Positions 51,201-55,076 of a DNA stretch of 64,000 bases are shown one piece after another. The DNA is from Ricordea florida (lineage: Eukaryota; Cnidaria; Anthozoa; Corallimorpharia; Ricordeidae). The position numbers and the translations under genes were made by a program. Every line of letters begins with the position of its first letter. Position 1 is the first letter of the stretch. The DNA is taken from NCBI GenBank assembly GCA_949710005.1, contig OX453275.1, forward strand, positions 32,612,718 to 32,676,717, in the 5' to 3' direction. Below the pieces are notes generated by a model. The model saw nothing but the letters and a program-made list of their open reading frames with translations. It had not been told where the DNA came from and searched no databases.

Positions 51201-53350
51201 ATGGTACAAACTTGATATAGCGAGCAAGTACTGGTGAAAAATAATTCTCCGAGACCTCGCTGGTACTGTTGATATTCCCCATGAACAGCTGTAAAAAGTT
51301 AATTGCATTAAGTGCATTAATCAATATTTTGAAAAAGGATGGGTATAACTGTTCACACTGGGTGAACTCTATATATAACTACTTTGTGTCCTAATGTAGA
51401 CACAGAGAAACACCCATCAATGATTAGTGAAGCAACTTAACCTGGCACAGGAAATTTTCAGCATTTTGCCAAGAATATTATTCTAAGAAAAAAGGTTCTG
51501 TTAAATTCATTGTAGTAAGCTTAAAGGTTTCTCTTCATTTCTTAATGTTAATTTCCTAATTGTTTCTGCATTTACTAAGAACATAAAGCTTATCAATACA
51601 GCTTGAAAGCATTTTACATTTTCAAGTAAGCAAATGTCCCTTTATCATCCTTTACGAAGAATCAGTAAGAAAGACATTTGTGTATGAAACATAGAGTTGG
51701 ATATTAAGGAAATATGACACAACTGAAACTTTATAAGGGTTGGTTTGTGGTCAGTGCTAAAAGTTTGGGTCATAATTATGAATTTCTTATTATAAAATAA
51801 GAAATAACTGAACAAATTCCTGAAAGCCAAATAAAGCCATCAAATGATAAGATAGTAACCCTAGTTTAGCATCTAAATGGATAAGTCCTAAGTAACCTTC
51901 CTACTGTAGGAACTTGGCAATGATTTTTTTCAGCATGAAAACAACCAATCTTTGAGTAAAGAATATTTCTGTTCTATTTAATGTAAGTATAAAAACATAT
52001 GACCGTGCCATTACTAGCATCAACACAATTGTTACCTTGGGTTGTTCTCTTTCAAGAATAACAGACCACACGTCTCCATCTATACTGTAGTAAAGCAAGT
52101 AAGATAGAACTCTCGCTCCTGCAAGTCCTGAAGAACCTGACCCCTGGACAGCAGATTTTAGTACTATCATCATTTCCTTCAAGTCAATCATCAGATATTG
52201 GGATTCATTGTGTACTGCAGGCATCCAAGCTTTCTTTGAGCCAAGCCGGCCATTATAAGGTGGAAAGCTGGGATCCTCACTTGATGCAGACATGCTGCTG
52301 TCCTCAATAGGATGTGTACTTGACTTCGAGATACCAAGATCACTGTTGCAATCTTTAAAACAAGAAAGAAGACTTTCACAAAAACAAGGAAAAGTTTTGA
52401 TGCTTTTTTAACTTCTTTTTGTTTTGTTATACAATCAATTTCTATTGATTAACATGCTACAGGCCTTTGTACATGTTCACCTTCATCAAAGACCGGAAAT
52501 ATCAATTTTTGAATACTTACAGTCCATATAGTGACGCATATTCCTCTCAATTCGTATTTCTTTATTGCCAAGGAAAAGGCATTTTCTGAAACTTTTAGTC
52601 TCTAACCAGCAAAATGCGGTTATAACCTTGAAAGTCAAAATTAAAGTTGTTTCAGAAATGGCTACCTTATTCTACGAGTAAAAAAATATTTTCGGATGCC
52701 CTTCCTCAGTAAATACTTGAAGAGCTGAAATTTTCCCTGACAATAACCACCATTGTTCTGGCCATAGTCTCAATGTGCCAAGTTCTAAACAGATGTATCT
52801 ATCTTTTAATTCGACAAAGTCACCGTTCAAACGAGTCGCTCTTCCGCAAACGTACTGTGGTACTGTTTGTTTTATGAAATGGTCCATCTGTGAACTGTTT
52901 GCAGTATGATTACATTAATAGAAAAGTCCAAAAAGCCGTTATATATTTACTTCACAGAGTGTTAATTGTTATTTTAGTGTTATGTCAAGAGAATCCGCAT
53001 TGTATTCCTGGAATTTCAGTTTAAAGGCAAAACGCTTACTTCCAAAGTTGAGTTCAGATGAAACAACCCCAGACTAACGATTTGAACAACCTGCTACAAT
53101 GCTACTTAGGCATCGACGTTCAAACAACTTGGCTGCCTTAAAAAACCTTAAATTCAGAAATGTAGATATATGAGTTAGCTCACAATTCTGTTTAAACCAA
53201 ATTGTATATAAGCTTACTTGTAACGTTCACAAAACCTTGAAGGTGCCCATTATCACCAACGCTGGGGAATTCAAACGCTGTTTTAACATCAAAACCTTTG
53301 ATATTCGCACAAAAAAGAAGAAGTAAGACCACCTTTGTGTAGATATTCAT
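24265..53350 (-). CDS. secreted/GPI-anchored discoidin-EGF protein
   Basis: Exons in transcript order (high to low): 53350-53218, 52352-52036, 51288-51147, 49843-49527, 49117-48973, 48297-48169, 30209-30087, 28563-28438, 27599-27474, 26885-26763, 26061-25939, 25335-25204, 24425-24265. Phases agree at the junctions I checked. Exon 1 gives a signal peptide (MNIYTKVVLLLLFCANIKG). Exons 2-3 and 4-5 each make one discoidin (F5/8C) domain ending in RVELYGCDTG or RTELYGF. Exon 6 is Cys-rich (CICNSGHEAMGGVC). Exons 7-12 are six single-exon, phase-1 EGF modules starting D(I/V)(D/N)EC, the calcium-binding type. The last exon has a KKRSS basic site and a hydrophobic tail ending VVVIVLL, which fits a GPI signal. 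Likely an extracellular adhesion or matrix protein; no orthologue is named. Its 18-kb intron 6 holds copy B. Confidence 0.85.
28865..29788. mobile_element. pogo/Tigger-like element, internally deleted
   Basis: About 924 bp with inverted ends: TACCATATTTATTCACTTAT on the left and its near complement (AAGTGAATAAATACGGTA) on the right, with TA at both tips, as for Tc1/mariner-superfamily insertions. TTATAAGACGCACC motifs recur inside both ends. A + strand stretch from about 29386 reads FKSCGINNALDGTEDHAVWD followed by an acidic tail, like the C-terminus of pogo-type DDE transposases as I remember it. The catalytic part is missing, so it is non-autonomous. In intron 7 of the discoidin/EGF gene. 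Confidence 0.65.
29374..29480 (+). pseudogene. pogo-type transposase C-terminal remnant
   Basis: The frame reads a short FKSCGISNALDGTED-like block and an Asp/Glu-rich tail, then drifts into unrelated sequence. No DDE core is present upstream. Recognised from memory of pogo/Tigger transposases. Confidence 0.5.
30598..30606. repeat. 9-bp target duplication, left
   Basis: GTGAAAGAT, repeated at 47782-47790, directly outside the TAGTCTCCC ends. Confidence 0.85.
30834..31121 (+). pseudogene. RecQ-like helicase N-terminal fragment
   Basis: The frame begins MSKFKISELDTYQKLAIRK and contains a helicase motif I variant (LPTRTGKSLIYQ) and a motif Ia-like VVVVSPLVSLMEDEVKYLRN. After that the similarity to RecQ ends and copy B interrupts the frame. 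Read across the empty site, a stop follows within a few codons (CGG CGA TAG). The DEAH box and the second helicase lobe are absent. Probably a remnant of RecQ-like helicase genes that I recall as common in cnidarian repeats. Confidence 0.7.
31116..31121. repeat. target duplication of copy B, left side
   Basis: TTCCTG abuts the element tip AGTAGTATG. TTCCTG also occurs at 46721-46726. Because the tip base is ambiguous, the duplication is 5 bp (TCCTG) with perfect ends, or 6 bp if the last T of the right end is counted as target. Polintons usually make 6 bp. Confidence 0.7.
31148..31428. repeat. 26-bp tandem repeat in left TIR, about 11 units (copy B)
   Basis: Units of CCGATTTTAAGATTTATTTTTGTAAG phrase, read as GCCGATTTTAAGATTTATTT plus six bases, repeat every 26 bp. 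Same count as the right TIR of this copy (11), against nine in copy A. Confidence 0.88.
31443..31452 (+). promoter_or_regulatory. GTCTAAAGAT motif upstream of polymerase gene
   Basis: Ends 20 bp before the polymerase ATG. The TIR places an identical motif before the SAP/zinc gene (46391-46400, minus strand). Similar motifs precede most genes of the element. Confidence 0.5.
31473..36164 (+). CDS. SAP-domain family B DNA polymerase (protein-primed type)
   Basis: 1563 aa. Order: SAP-like motif (1-40), Pro-rich linker, Gln/Tyr/Pro repeats (about 108-170), four QQEQIL repeats (about 173-198), a C2H2-like finger (about 545-570), an endonuclease-like block typical of Polinton polymerases (VDGYEPETNTVFEFYGCKW, about 645-665), then the DNA_pol_B_2 core. 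Exonuclease motifs: D722-F-E724 (YDFEAIL), D827 (NSGKYD), D956 (YNLHD). Polymerase motifs: D1091 (YDANGLY), KGNSFYG near 1320, and D1418-T-D1420-S. All catalytic acids are present, so proofreading and synthesis are predicted intact. It should replicate the element from its termini by protein priming. Its stop lies 25 bp from the convergent integrase stop. Confidence 0.95.
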   Translation: MEQLKDSELKKIVKELRIPGWSSLRKAEKIQALRERGINTNEDLENYRQRPQTPERPNPRPRIPRPQTTAEPPPIKNMTNQKKSLIPRPIQKPRPRIGKNIPTARPQQPYYPQYYQPQQPYYPQYYQPQQPYYPQQPYYPQYYQPQQPYYPQQQYYPQQPYYPYLNPQPYQYPFYQTQQQEQILQQQEQILQQQEQILQQQEQILQNKTYIKEGVTDYEKEGARPKELKPQNTSKKLEREEDLIIGRGYEKEGDKTKRNRTTTLRIFPENGEILQNIIERNENIFQIRRDLDNDLSETIYNELEPKIEMRSRIVISFSSLIHRGNGEVINYHHTFRNEGSFSMLSEIKDYIERCEGQRLSLEGIAWSRAYLPPSKIIDKKGAHEGRVEFTEIKVKVIHSSEPLIGCGKLPEHLSNKKCLYAVDGKDDNMCFWRCMAIKLNIIGGKERPEKDIEKLALKLARDFYNNQKLKASEVRPTKLVDFEKIAKMFSINIRVYEQKEILKDEIWKLIFGKGQFKDNLPCLDIGLHEGHCFFIKDIEMLSKKWECLGCKQIFNRHDYLGEHVKNNSCKGGKTEVILTGKKINHIRGSSEKVFYGGNTQFSYKACRWIDEQSKIIGKHIHHALCGHGGERCVKDGSGNEIFLVDGYEPETNTVFEFYGCKWHGCPCSNEDKTNYNETKQREKIIKDLGYSVVSVWECEKPKLSDTWFEKKFIPHKDFIAYDFEAILQKDFQQITDDLSFNQTHIPVSVAIHDTREKEPTFIINSNPDDLVKEFVENLEKRRKKIVEKVKKEYPLPDQDSIPKKVLEEYEKWCNQVPVLGFNSGKYDINMIKRYFVKNMTDKTKDIFVARNANKYMFLSTPKFKFLDVMYYLAPGLSFDKWCKANNCEAKKLVFPYEWMDSYDKLYHVGPVKHEDFYSSLKQKNISLEEYEDFKSEFKKRGCVTMMDWLREYNLHDVIPFREALEKTRAMYYPDKIDILKDAVSIPGVSMMYVLNKYQKVKKKGDPELFAPGKYCVHKCNKICNKVFCKKCHQILKDCKTCDKNKIYKLLKTGMVGGPSIIFMRYAELGKTKIRSNKYKFPKNCVRIVGYDANGLYLFAAGQKMPCGKGKCIEVENPTDPEFIKKICKDILDGKLFGFCQVDINVPENLKEKFEEFSPLFVVDNVPEYLVPEHMKEYQKATGRKHLKDNKKLLGVTNAKEILLYTELIEWYLNHGLEITAIHNILKYEPGTPFEWFPEEVANARRDGDIEDMIKLLSIAFNKKEKDIINELKQFPDVVPFIEEHIPNGAGPADKDIKVLIEKLRPKYKGCKALADTYKLKGNSFYGKMIEDKEKHKNTKYTQDESEVEKDLRSPFFEDLNEINETYEIIKRKKNITIDRPYQCGIAVYQLAKLRMLEFYYDFIDKYVDRKDFELIQMDTDSMYMAISAEKLDNIIKPEMQKEYFNGGKEKFLSTSKYHEKTPGLFKLEFDGVRMIAISSKCYYAEDENGKVKYSCKGTIHNQNEMTWDRYMSALNGSIDMAKNTGFRVNDNQIVTYTQIKKGLNAYYDKRIVDDDGIHTYPVS
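36190..37173 (-). CDS. rve-family (retroviral-type) integrase
   Basis: 327 aa, the Polinton-type integrase. N-terminal 55 residues form a helical segment typical of the family (GYWKGYSAINKLAEKAK). The catalytic core has D73 (HQSDLLFL), D135 (MVDPGKEF) and E170 (SFVERANR), giving a DDE triad with 34 residues between the last two. The C-terminal part contains a beta-rich segment (DPIWSIKVYYISG) ending VREELQVVPF. It would cut and join element ends to host DNA, producing the short target duplication seen. Transcribed divergently from the capsid gene across only 33 bp. Confidence 0.95.
   Translation of the reverse strand: MISTLSKIYYSTDGYWKGYSAINKLAEKAKVSEDEAKKWLEKQAIWQIYLPAPKYIPRPHWVVDKPNQIHQSDLLFLPHDRVGRKTYRYALVVIDVASRYKDAEPLTSKESREISNAFEKIYSRKLKYPKTLMVDPGKEFMGEVTKLMNYHNVKMQRSEAGNHRAQSFVERANRILGEKLFSHQYAQEMISDERSRVWVKRLPDIIKTLNNTPTRITGKEPDEVIKQKKVDIEPKKYNRVVGLDEVRLPIEVKVRYLLAPGELEGGERRRATDPIWSIKVYYISGSRVSPNQPVLYYLFDGPRRGFVREELQVVPFDTELPPDSVLK
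37174..37206. promoter_or_regulatory. 33-bp divergent intergenic region (integrase / capsid)
   Basis: The only DNA between two divergent start codons. It contains TTTAAAGACTACTCC immediately next to the integrase ATG. Any promoters must overlap both coding regions or work in both directions. Function inferred from position. Confidence 0.45.
37207..38448 (+). CDS. major capsid protein, double jelly-roll type
   Basis: 413 aa, beta-rich, no membrane segments. The N-terminal pattern (TLHRITLNPSSANPGETLYI, then VPGSVYLVFNLTVEG) matches Polinton/adintovirus hexon-like capsid proteins as I remember them. Position fits: it precedes the packaging ATPase directly, as in many Polintons. The length is on the short side for the family. 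Trimers of such proteins build icosahedral shells. The fold cannot be proven by eye; a structure prediction showing two eight-stranded jelly rolls would confirm it. Confidence 0.78.
   Translation: MTNISEKINPNRIPRAPLGLKSESTLHRITLNPSSANPGETLYINIPKLSENLVIVPGSVYLVFNLTVEGHEDNTLVNNVGSNLVSRLKVLFGGEILQDTQRYDLFKTYHDLFLTEEERGDRLKQGISSENMRKLRTNAGDKVDTDAKEVALAVVHNTKYHIPLNHPILNDHGVFYPKALEHQIIFEITLAPVNDIVVYSDKTKTPTYKLTNLDLEYSCISSEYLAREAQAAYQVGKGFFYENVTLHKTFTISRPTDSVINQHINLPRRSITGILCLFTLPYGEGARDSENFFNPGITSINIDVNGVPNRFYSKGMVPSDLWESIKKRFSGSSRWSINEKDFYSKKFALWLDLRTHPDNDIHGGGLSLNNAQDGIKIEMKRKVSGSGIMTCYMFVVADALMEIMNSNLRYIMY
38479..39117 (+). CDS. FtsK/A32-like genome-packaging ATPase
   Basis: 212 aa. Walker A is GPTNCGKT (residues 16-23) and Walker B is LIILDDC (94-100). 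A following GRHHGLSMWVLTQQLTSI block is the sensor-like region typical of A32-type ATPases of Polintons, virophages and large DNA viruses. It would drive DNA into the capsid. It starts 30 bp after the capsid stop. Confidence 0.9.
   Translation: MEELREKIPFHCIITGPTNCGKTKYIIDQLRGPFRKVFEYIVLICPTYYKNKTYHNFAIGDKRFYVLSPDSSNIDEINELLTDCQTLFSGTNTLIILDDCAVSNDLKKRSNKFIDLAFSGRHHGLSMWVLTQQLTSIAKPFRENVACVVTFHNPSKTGMKMFFEDYGGDLEPETSKKFMQLLKTEKYSRLCLSLRHPFNCYLEVPNGTRPKL
39144..39153 (+). promoter_or_regulatory. CTTAAAGACC motif upstream of the 171-aa gene
   Basis: Ends 26 bp before the ATG at 39180, following a small hairpin (GGACCCTAACGGG). One of the recurring leader motifs. Confidence 0.4.
39180..39695 (+). 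CDS. 171-aa helical protein, unknown function
   Basis: Acidic N-terminus (MAEVEDYIEEEKTE), then an all-helical body with LGVDMSLGDIKKLSAKDIEKYF, a moderately hydrophobic stretch near 130-150 (LALKAGRLAALASGLFQVAK) and a polar tail. No motif recognised and no clear membrane helix. It follows the packaging ATPase on the same strand. Homologue in copy A would be off the window. Confidence 0.75.
   Translation: MAEVEDYIEEEKTEVKDNYNNEVEIKQESLSILAALGTTKEYLGVDMSLGDIKKLSAKDIEKYFNRYQAVLGKKINGGLVDSSLQLVSQVISYMVPVDDIEALCKDLKNDDLVNRELTNIVGLLALKAGRLAALASGLFQVAKHIKIGKIQQVTSKNIDDTNKTEHTTENI
39717..39726 (+). promoter_or_regulatory. GTCTAAAGAT motif with overlapping hairpin
   Basis: Preceded by GACCCTAAAGGGTC (39706-39719), a small stem-loop that overlaps the motif. 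It ends 26 bp before the ATG at 39753. Confidence 0.45.
39753..40160 (+). CDS. 135-aa single-pass membrane protein, Lys-rich N-terminus
   Basis: The start is placed at the ATG of MSDQNERSEGG; an upstream TTG in frame is not needed. The first 80 residues are highly charged with KKDPKKKEKDPKK repeats, suggesting nucleic-acid contact. One membrane segment follows (FTTVLSIVGIGFTAFDMF, about 88-105), then a short Pro/Gln tail. A basic arm plus membrane anchor would suit a virion core-membrane link, but this is a guess. Confidence 0.7.
   Translation: MSDQNERSEGGTEVVEQITMDPAPAKKDPKKKEKDPKKVAAGKKLAESNKKAREALSREIKREKEQEENSNQDSEPKAWLPELSFTTVLSIVGIGFTAFDMFMRYYSPKENNVSPENITIQTPQPTSQPLKIGML
40198..40206 (+). 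promoter_or_regulatory. ATCTAAAGAT-type motif upstream of the 72-aa gene
   Basis: GATCTAAAGATTTACTACTGACGAG just precedes the ATG at 40232. It resembles closely the leader at 40922 (GTCTAAAGATTTACTACGG). Confidence 0.45.
40232..40450 (+). CDS. 72-aa two-TM membrane protein
   Basis: Two hydrophobic segments (about residues 13-28, SAVLIGLASLVGYVA, and 47-60, WVVVLSGSMYLK) with a short polar loop. Its last 18 codons match positions 1-57 of copy A. Function unknown. Confidence 0.72.
   Translation: MSTENKLVKTVTDSAVLIGLASLVGYVAKKMMRESFMNDPSSSITNYAKWVVVLSGSMYLKTYLEDQKILPN
40502..40894 (+). CDS. 130-aa element protein with terminal membrane segments (copy B)
   Basis: Same build as the copy A protein at 83: hydrophobic Gly-rich N-terminus, charged helical centre, conserved PKFSDYYRPSE and a hydrophobic C-terminus. 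Substitutions are concentrated in the charged centre; both ends are unchanged, which suggests that the membrane parts are the constrained ones. Function unknown. Confidence 0.8.
   Translation: MATIAMMFGGAILNATAFVGGSYLAKYLSGDKADAERIRHDKALEKYQKDYAEYQENRQKLIDWEMKKKDEKYQASKNLSKTDEALKLYSQMHEPKFSDYYRPSENQKMGEMLYVGGGMLALGYMASKFF
40922..40931 (+). promoter_or_regulatory. GTCTAAAGAT motif upstream of the 401-aa gene
   Basis: Preceded by the palindromic CGCGGCCTAAAGGG and ends 24 bp before the ATG at 40956. This ATG is in the context AAAAAAATCATGG, shared with the 72-aa gene. Confidence 0.5.
40956..42161 (+). CDS. 401-aa coiled-coil protein with C-terminal membrane region (copy B)
   Basis: The start at 40956 is chosen over the longer in-frame ORF from 40899 because the leader motif lies between them and the neighbouring gene shares the same ATG context. 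Acidic N-terminus (about 1-90), coiled-coil region (about 140-290), then a nearly invariant C-terminal 100 aa with KKYGFTVFAVVSAVGVVIG and later hydrophobic helices ending in KKKRK. The N-terminal third is clearly diverged from copy A, including a different length. Function unknown; I recall the C-terminal domain as frequent in cnidarian Polinton relatives. Confidence 0.8.
   Translation: MEEEEPLIPKFEKTDIDDGDGDENIEMDPISSTTRAINPDDVTAETSFGGRDYEKEGARPKLPSDKYDNRMEALKYIKSLFPDFNPLDSPFTAEWDKEGNLLVKLSNQRNATEHILIDKDGVIKLDKLGKIIIKALGADYESMVIKNNNLVSQLDEANEQNKDLLNALQGLEASLKIYPMEIERYEEKEKELRQFIERQQVEKAENKSLFDETIKQNIELKIQKDKLFNEINVYKDEIDKYKKGQSNLTILERSNERLQAEVDKFKELARKSIIYSQEQISDLESKNEEIIKNLPLRERVKYIFKKYGFTVFAVVSAVGVVIGVIISNLSKGLSTLGKGVGNGFKAIGKKLGEILPGMVGAIVSFLFKTAGEVIGFLGKNAWLLIMAVVLYFVESIKKKRK
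42166..42175 (+). promoter_or_regulatory. TTTAAAGATA motif upstream of the 209-aa gene
   Basis: Ends 24 bp before the ATG at 42200. The copy A counterpart is at 1769-1778. Confidence 0.4.
42200..42829 (+). CDS. 209-aa membrane protein with helical C-terminus (copy B)
   Basis: The start at MEDYNRIY matches copy A (MEEYNKIY); the longer upstream ORF overlaps the previous gene and is rejected. Directly after IY there is an 11-residue insertion (GPARPDKSPI...) absent from copy A and encoded by unusually GC-rich DNA. The rest matches copy A: hydrophobic Gly/Ser-rich middle, then SKALKDNAISDQEFSLI. Function unknown. Confidence 0.78.
   Translation: MEDYNRIYGPARPDKSPIYPQLPINGDPNNFRIQKSCEVLQNLQKEIKHYEDVRKKYNRARGIFTKISFFSGVISVILSASGLSTSLTGFGAVVGIPLGVVGGFCGGISVGFGAASKRLSNKVGKHEQTVSLAKAKANTINGLVSKALKDNAISDQEFSLILSEADNFEKLKLEIRQKNMKDTEKNLNMNQIRREVREEILKELTGPTH
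42937..44496 (+). CDS. 519-aa conserved element protein, C-terminal membrane anchor (copy B)
   Basis: Homologue of the copy A 520-aa protein. The first 25 residues differ, the next 440 are highly similar, and many codon differences are silent. The same Trp/Cys block, Gly-rich block and tail anchor (ILALTVVAGGLAWFLF) are present. A TTTAAAGACT motif lies upstream at 42899. Strong conservation suggests an essential structural or maturation role, not identified. Confidence 0.8.
   Translation: MLLNDFSKKYPRANLDKFTFVSDSYGGYIKWKVDGTTIMSNDDPAGKTWIDNISHRLKKLLWKDLGLDDSELISFPESLTITNQSYPIPAIKFDDFTTDLTNIMASLDIYVSNTKKFTAKMRNIFTSQVITFKSVKQSRKWLNAPDMNYWPQQLNFAVWCATSGCGISPFESLNYPKVVSSFIKFHIYFTIRRILYELKLPLPDEQPFVINNNPYSKVSYQRLCAEFSISKNSDFRWKGGRNGGLGDIFLDYGAGYRGKGGGYQNVHIVRNYDVEANQWPGEGNKFADEGGKKEKGNLISFIRNDDFDDYKYAWFIPTSGHGLTKAGLGRLNRSAEAFVYCILGAQVNTRNSIYGNGGGAIETQQEFLALFETSVIENDISSSIQRYQLAVQEAKLRLDLAIAPGVWLMPSNMIINTESVTGFNNKLMKASNDMNFGVNNSLNTEAKQVGISHNMGSSKLKLPHRTETNKTPKESKPDSTKQEILSTSSAENNIDSTQHEKNILALTVVAGGLAWFLFR
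44497..44798. other. spacer unlike the one in copy A
   Basis: No gene. It has none of the 56-bp palindromic repeats seen at the same place in copy A. A short TTATGTAAC / GTTATATAAC pair near 44694-44720 resembles the pair found after the penton gene. Confidence 0.5.
44799..45434 (+). CDS. penton-like minor capsid protein (copy B)
   Basis: 211 aa, only a handful of residues different from copy A. The pattern evidence for a single jelly-roll penton is the same: an early IIIQPGTYSLRNIQ strand-turn and a C-terminal ILDNQWEKLALKGSPITFSL strand pair. It is the last gene of the + strand run and converges on the SAP/zinc gene. Structure prediction is needed to confirm the fold. Confidence 0.6.
   Translation: MLSITMYEAETRVYLDPPLKNLREIQLLDCNIQTKRLINFKDKQIILNDKNQAVIIIQPGTYSLRNIQSIFLNDPDVEKITIIETDTVDYLYSNKNFKVKLTRGLGFGLGVPDVINPGKLYPINIQIKEPLRLMCSIVDNKYSYMNKTKNGEIGKLSPSQLLANIPSKDYPTIPVRKYDTLINHFDLSILDNQWEKLALKGSPITFSLRFR
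45678..46370 (-). CDS. SAP-motif and Cys/His-repeat protein (copy B)
   Basis: 230 aa. The first 82 residues are identical to the start of the polymerase, because the TIR supplies promoter, ATG and SAP motif to both. A second SAP-like segment (about 84-120) is unique to this protein. Five 18-residue zinc-type repeats (pattern CxHxxKxxxCxxCxG) form the C-terminal half. Repeats 3-5 are more alike within this copy (CEHRKQKTHCRDCGGSQI) than to copy A, a sign of repeat homogenisation. Likely DNA-binding; target unknown. Confidence 0.82.
   Translation of the reverse strand: MEQLKDSELKKIVKELRIPGWSSLRKAEKIQALRERGINTNEDLENYRQRPQTPERPNPRPRIPRPQTTAEPPPIKNMTNQKNMEQLKDLNFHQLKNIAKELKIKGRTKMNKENLIKGIKKFTEEEIINEVKKEAINNKYYCIHKKSKYFCKECCGSQLCIHEKIKYCCKDCKGSNFCIHNKQKTHCRDCGGSQICEHRKQKTHCRDCGGSQICEHKKQKAHCRECKIKK
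46123..46721 (-). repeat. right terminal inverted repeat, 599 bp (copy B)
   Basis: Reverse complement of 31122-31720. Contains 11 units of the 26-bp repeat (46424 to about 46700, ATCTTAAAATCGGCTTAC), the ATCTTTAGAC motif at 46391-46400, and the tip ACGGTAACATACTACT. Confidence 0.9.
46722..46726. repeat. target duplication of copy B, right side
   Basis: TCCTG, matching 31117-31121. Confidence 0.7.
46727..47781. other. right part of the Mutator-like element
   Basis: No coherent coding sequence. About 47068-47104 (ATCATCGCAGTTACGTACAC) matches the non-tRNA part of the SINE at 50366. The right TIR covers about 47707-47781. Confidence 0.5.
47782..47790. repeat. 9-bp target duplication, right
   Basis: GTGAAAGAT, the partner of 30598-30606. 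Confidence 0.85.
50108..50242. repeat. AT microsatellites with a small hairpin
   Basis: Three (AT)n runs, two of them followed by GTGGCACTCGTA or ATGGCACTCGTA. The middle part contains the stem CCAGGGATA/AACATCCCTGG. Confidence 0.7.
50366..50535 (-). repeat. tRNA-derived SINE
   Basis: On the minus strand it has a good RNA polymerase III B box (GGGTTCGAATCCCG, at about 50465-50480) and a cognate tRNA-like arm (CAGAGGTCATG). A body with AACTTAAGCAGC and ATCATCGCAGTTATGTAC follows. It lies in an intron of the discoidin/EGF gene. It is a SINE rather than a functional tRNA because the A-box half is poor and the body continues. Confidence 0.6.
51063..51132. repeat. T-rich / TTTG simple repeat
   Basis: Runs of TTTG and poly-T close to the 3' side of a discoidin exon (on the minus strand an A-rich tract in the intron). 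Confidence 0.7.
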
Positions 53351-53529
53351 GACTGTTTTTTAGCAATGTACGTTTGCCCCGTGACTTGCAATCTCTTGTT
53401 CACGAAGACATGATAATAACCCAGTTCATGTTTATTTGGGTCAGCACATTGGTCAGCATTAGATTCCATCCAACAAAACCACTTCGGCCGAGAGAGACTG
53501 AGAACATATGACAGACGAATAATGGACTT

Positions 53530-53815
53530 TATTATATCTCTCAGTTAGTACGCGCGCTGTGATTGGTCAATTTAGCGGGCCGTACTTCACTGTACGGCCC
53601 GCTAAAGTTTGTTTTGGTCGCCAAAATGACTCCAGAGATATCATAAATATCTTATTAACCTCGTTTTCTCGGTCCGTACTGTAAAATACGGATCCTCGTT
53701 TTTTCCCGTCGATTTATGGCCCGCGCGCTTCGCGCTTAGGCCATAAATCGACGGGAAAAAACTCGGTCCGTATTTTACAGTACGGACCTCGAACTCGATT
53801 AATAAGAGGTATATA
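53530..53815. repeat. compound hairpin element (MITE-like)
   Basis: A strong hairpin AGCGGGCCGTACTTCACTGTACGGCCCGCT region (53573-53602) is followed by a long inverted repeat. TCGGTCCGTACTGTAAAATACGG (53671) pairs with the segment ending 53788, and TCGATTTATGGCC (53710) pairs with GGCCATAAATCGA (53738). Confidence 0.7.
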
Positions 53816-54551
53816 ATTATGCTTGAGATCATGAAGGAAATATTAATATAAAACACGAGATATGTCACTTTCCCGATGCTTCTATGGATAAATCGTATAG
53901 ATACAGCTCCTTAAAAATATCGTTTATTCCTTTCTTGTAGTGGTAACAATTAAAACATCGTAAAAGATGTTTTTCCGTGTATTGTCTATTGTCGATTCAA
54001 GATCTTAGGAACGATCTTAGGTGGTTTTGGTGGATGTCGTGGATGGGTATCCAAATCGCGAACTATTCCATTCAAATAAGCTCTCACGAAAATACGCAAA
54101 ACATCGCTTTCTCAAATTGCTAGAAAAAGGGTGGCATATGTCATCGATTTTGGTCTTAAAAGTGGACAACAGCACTCCATTAAAACCTCGAACTAAAGGC
54201 TGTATAAGAGCGAAAAACCGAATTTTTTTCAAGGTGGTTTAACATCGGTAAATAGCCTTTCATACCGTGGAAATACGCGATATGAGGAACTTTCCATTTT
54301 TGACACTTATTTTGAAAATAAATTCACACTCCTGATTCACATCAGAGAGAAATACTCTATATACCTCATATTTATTTCCCTCTTGTGCATGTTAGTAAAC
54401 AAATGAAGAAATGATAAAGAAGCTAGAGGAATGGTGAGAAACTAGAGATGCTCTCAGCTGCACCTCAAACATCCCTCAGGCTTCTTTCGTGCTTAGCAAC
54501 CTTCCACGTGCGTCCATAACTCGTGGTTGTACAGCTGCTGCGTTTACCATT

Positions 54552-54846
54552 TGTATAGGTAATCACATGATTTCGAGTGCAATGGGATAAATCAGCAGAA
54601 GTAAATTTTTCAAAGGCTAACCAAATTGCACTCGCCCTACAGGCTCGTGCAATTTTTAGTCTTTGAAAAATTTAAGAGACAAATCATGTGATTACTTGTT
54701 AATAATATACATGCAAGAATTTAATTTCAACTTTCTGCACTCAATTTCAACTTTTTGCACTCAATTTCAATTTTCTGCACTGTTTGGGATTAATTGACGA
54801 GCTCTCAGCCGATGAGCATGCTGAAATTTTTGCCTGTATATTATTA
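54552..54846. repeat. dispersed inverted-repeat family, copy 4
   Basis: Same head (TATAGGTAATCACATGATTTC) and tail (TTTCTGCACTCAATTTCAAC) as 12079, upstream of MEIG1. Confidence 0.7.
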
Positions 54847-55076
54847 CTTTTATAACAGATGCTGACGTCCGATCTCTCCCAATAGAAGTGTAAAGCGCCT
54901 TTGAACATATTCATATGAAAAAGTAAGCCATATAAATTCATTATCATTATCATCATAAGACTTCACAACTTTTATACTGGCTAAAAATATGACGTCAGCA
55001 TACAACCCATGGGTTGTTAGGTTTGCTCGTGTTAGCCAATCATAGCGCGCGCTTTTCCAGAGCTATGCTATAATTA

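Noticed and set aside
52672..52887. 71-aa ORF between exons 1 and 2 of the discoidin/EGF gene
   Set aside because: Exon 1 (ending at 53218) joins exon 2 (starting 52352) directly in phase to give NVTNCNSDLG, so this ORF is not needed and has no matching domain.
54017..54242. Overlapping 71- and 73-aa ORFs on both strands
   Set aside because: Mutual shadows in repeat-rich intergenic DNA with no domain or splice support.
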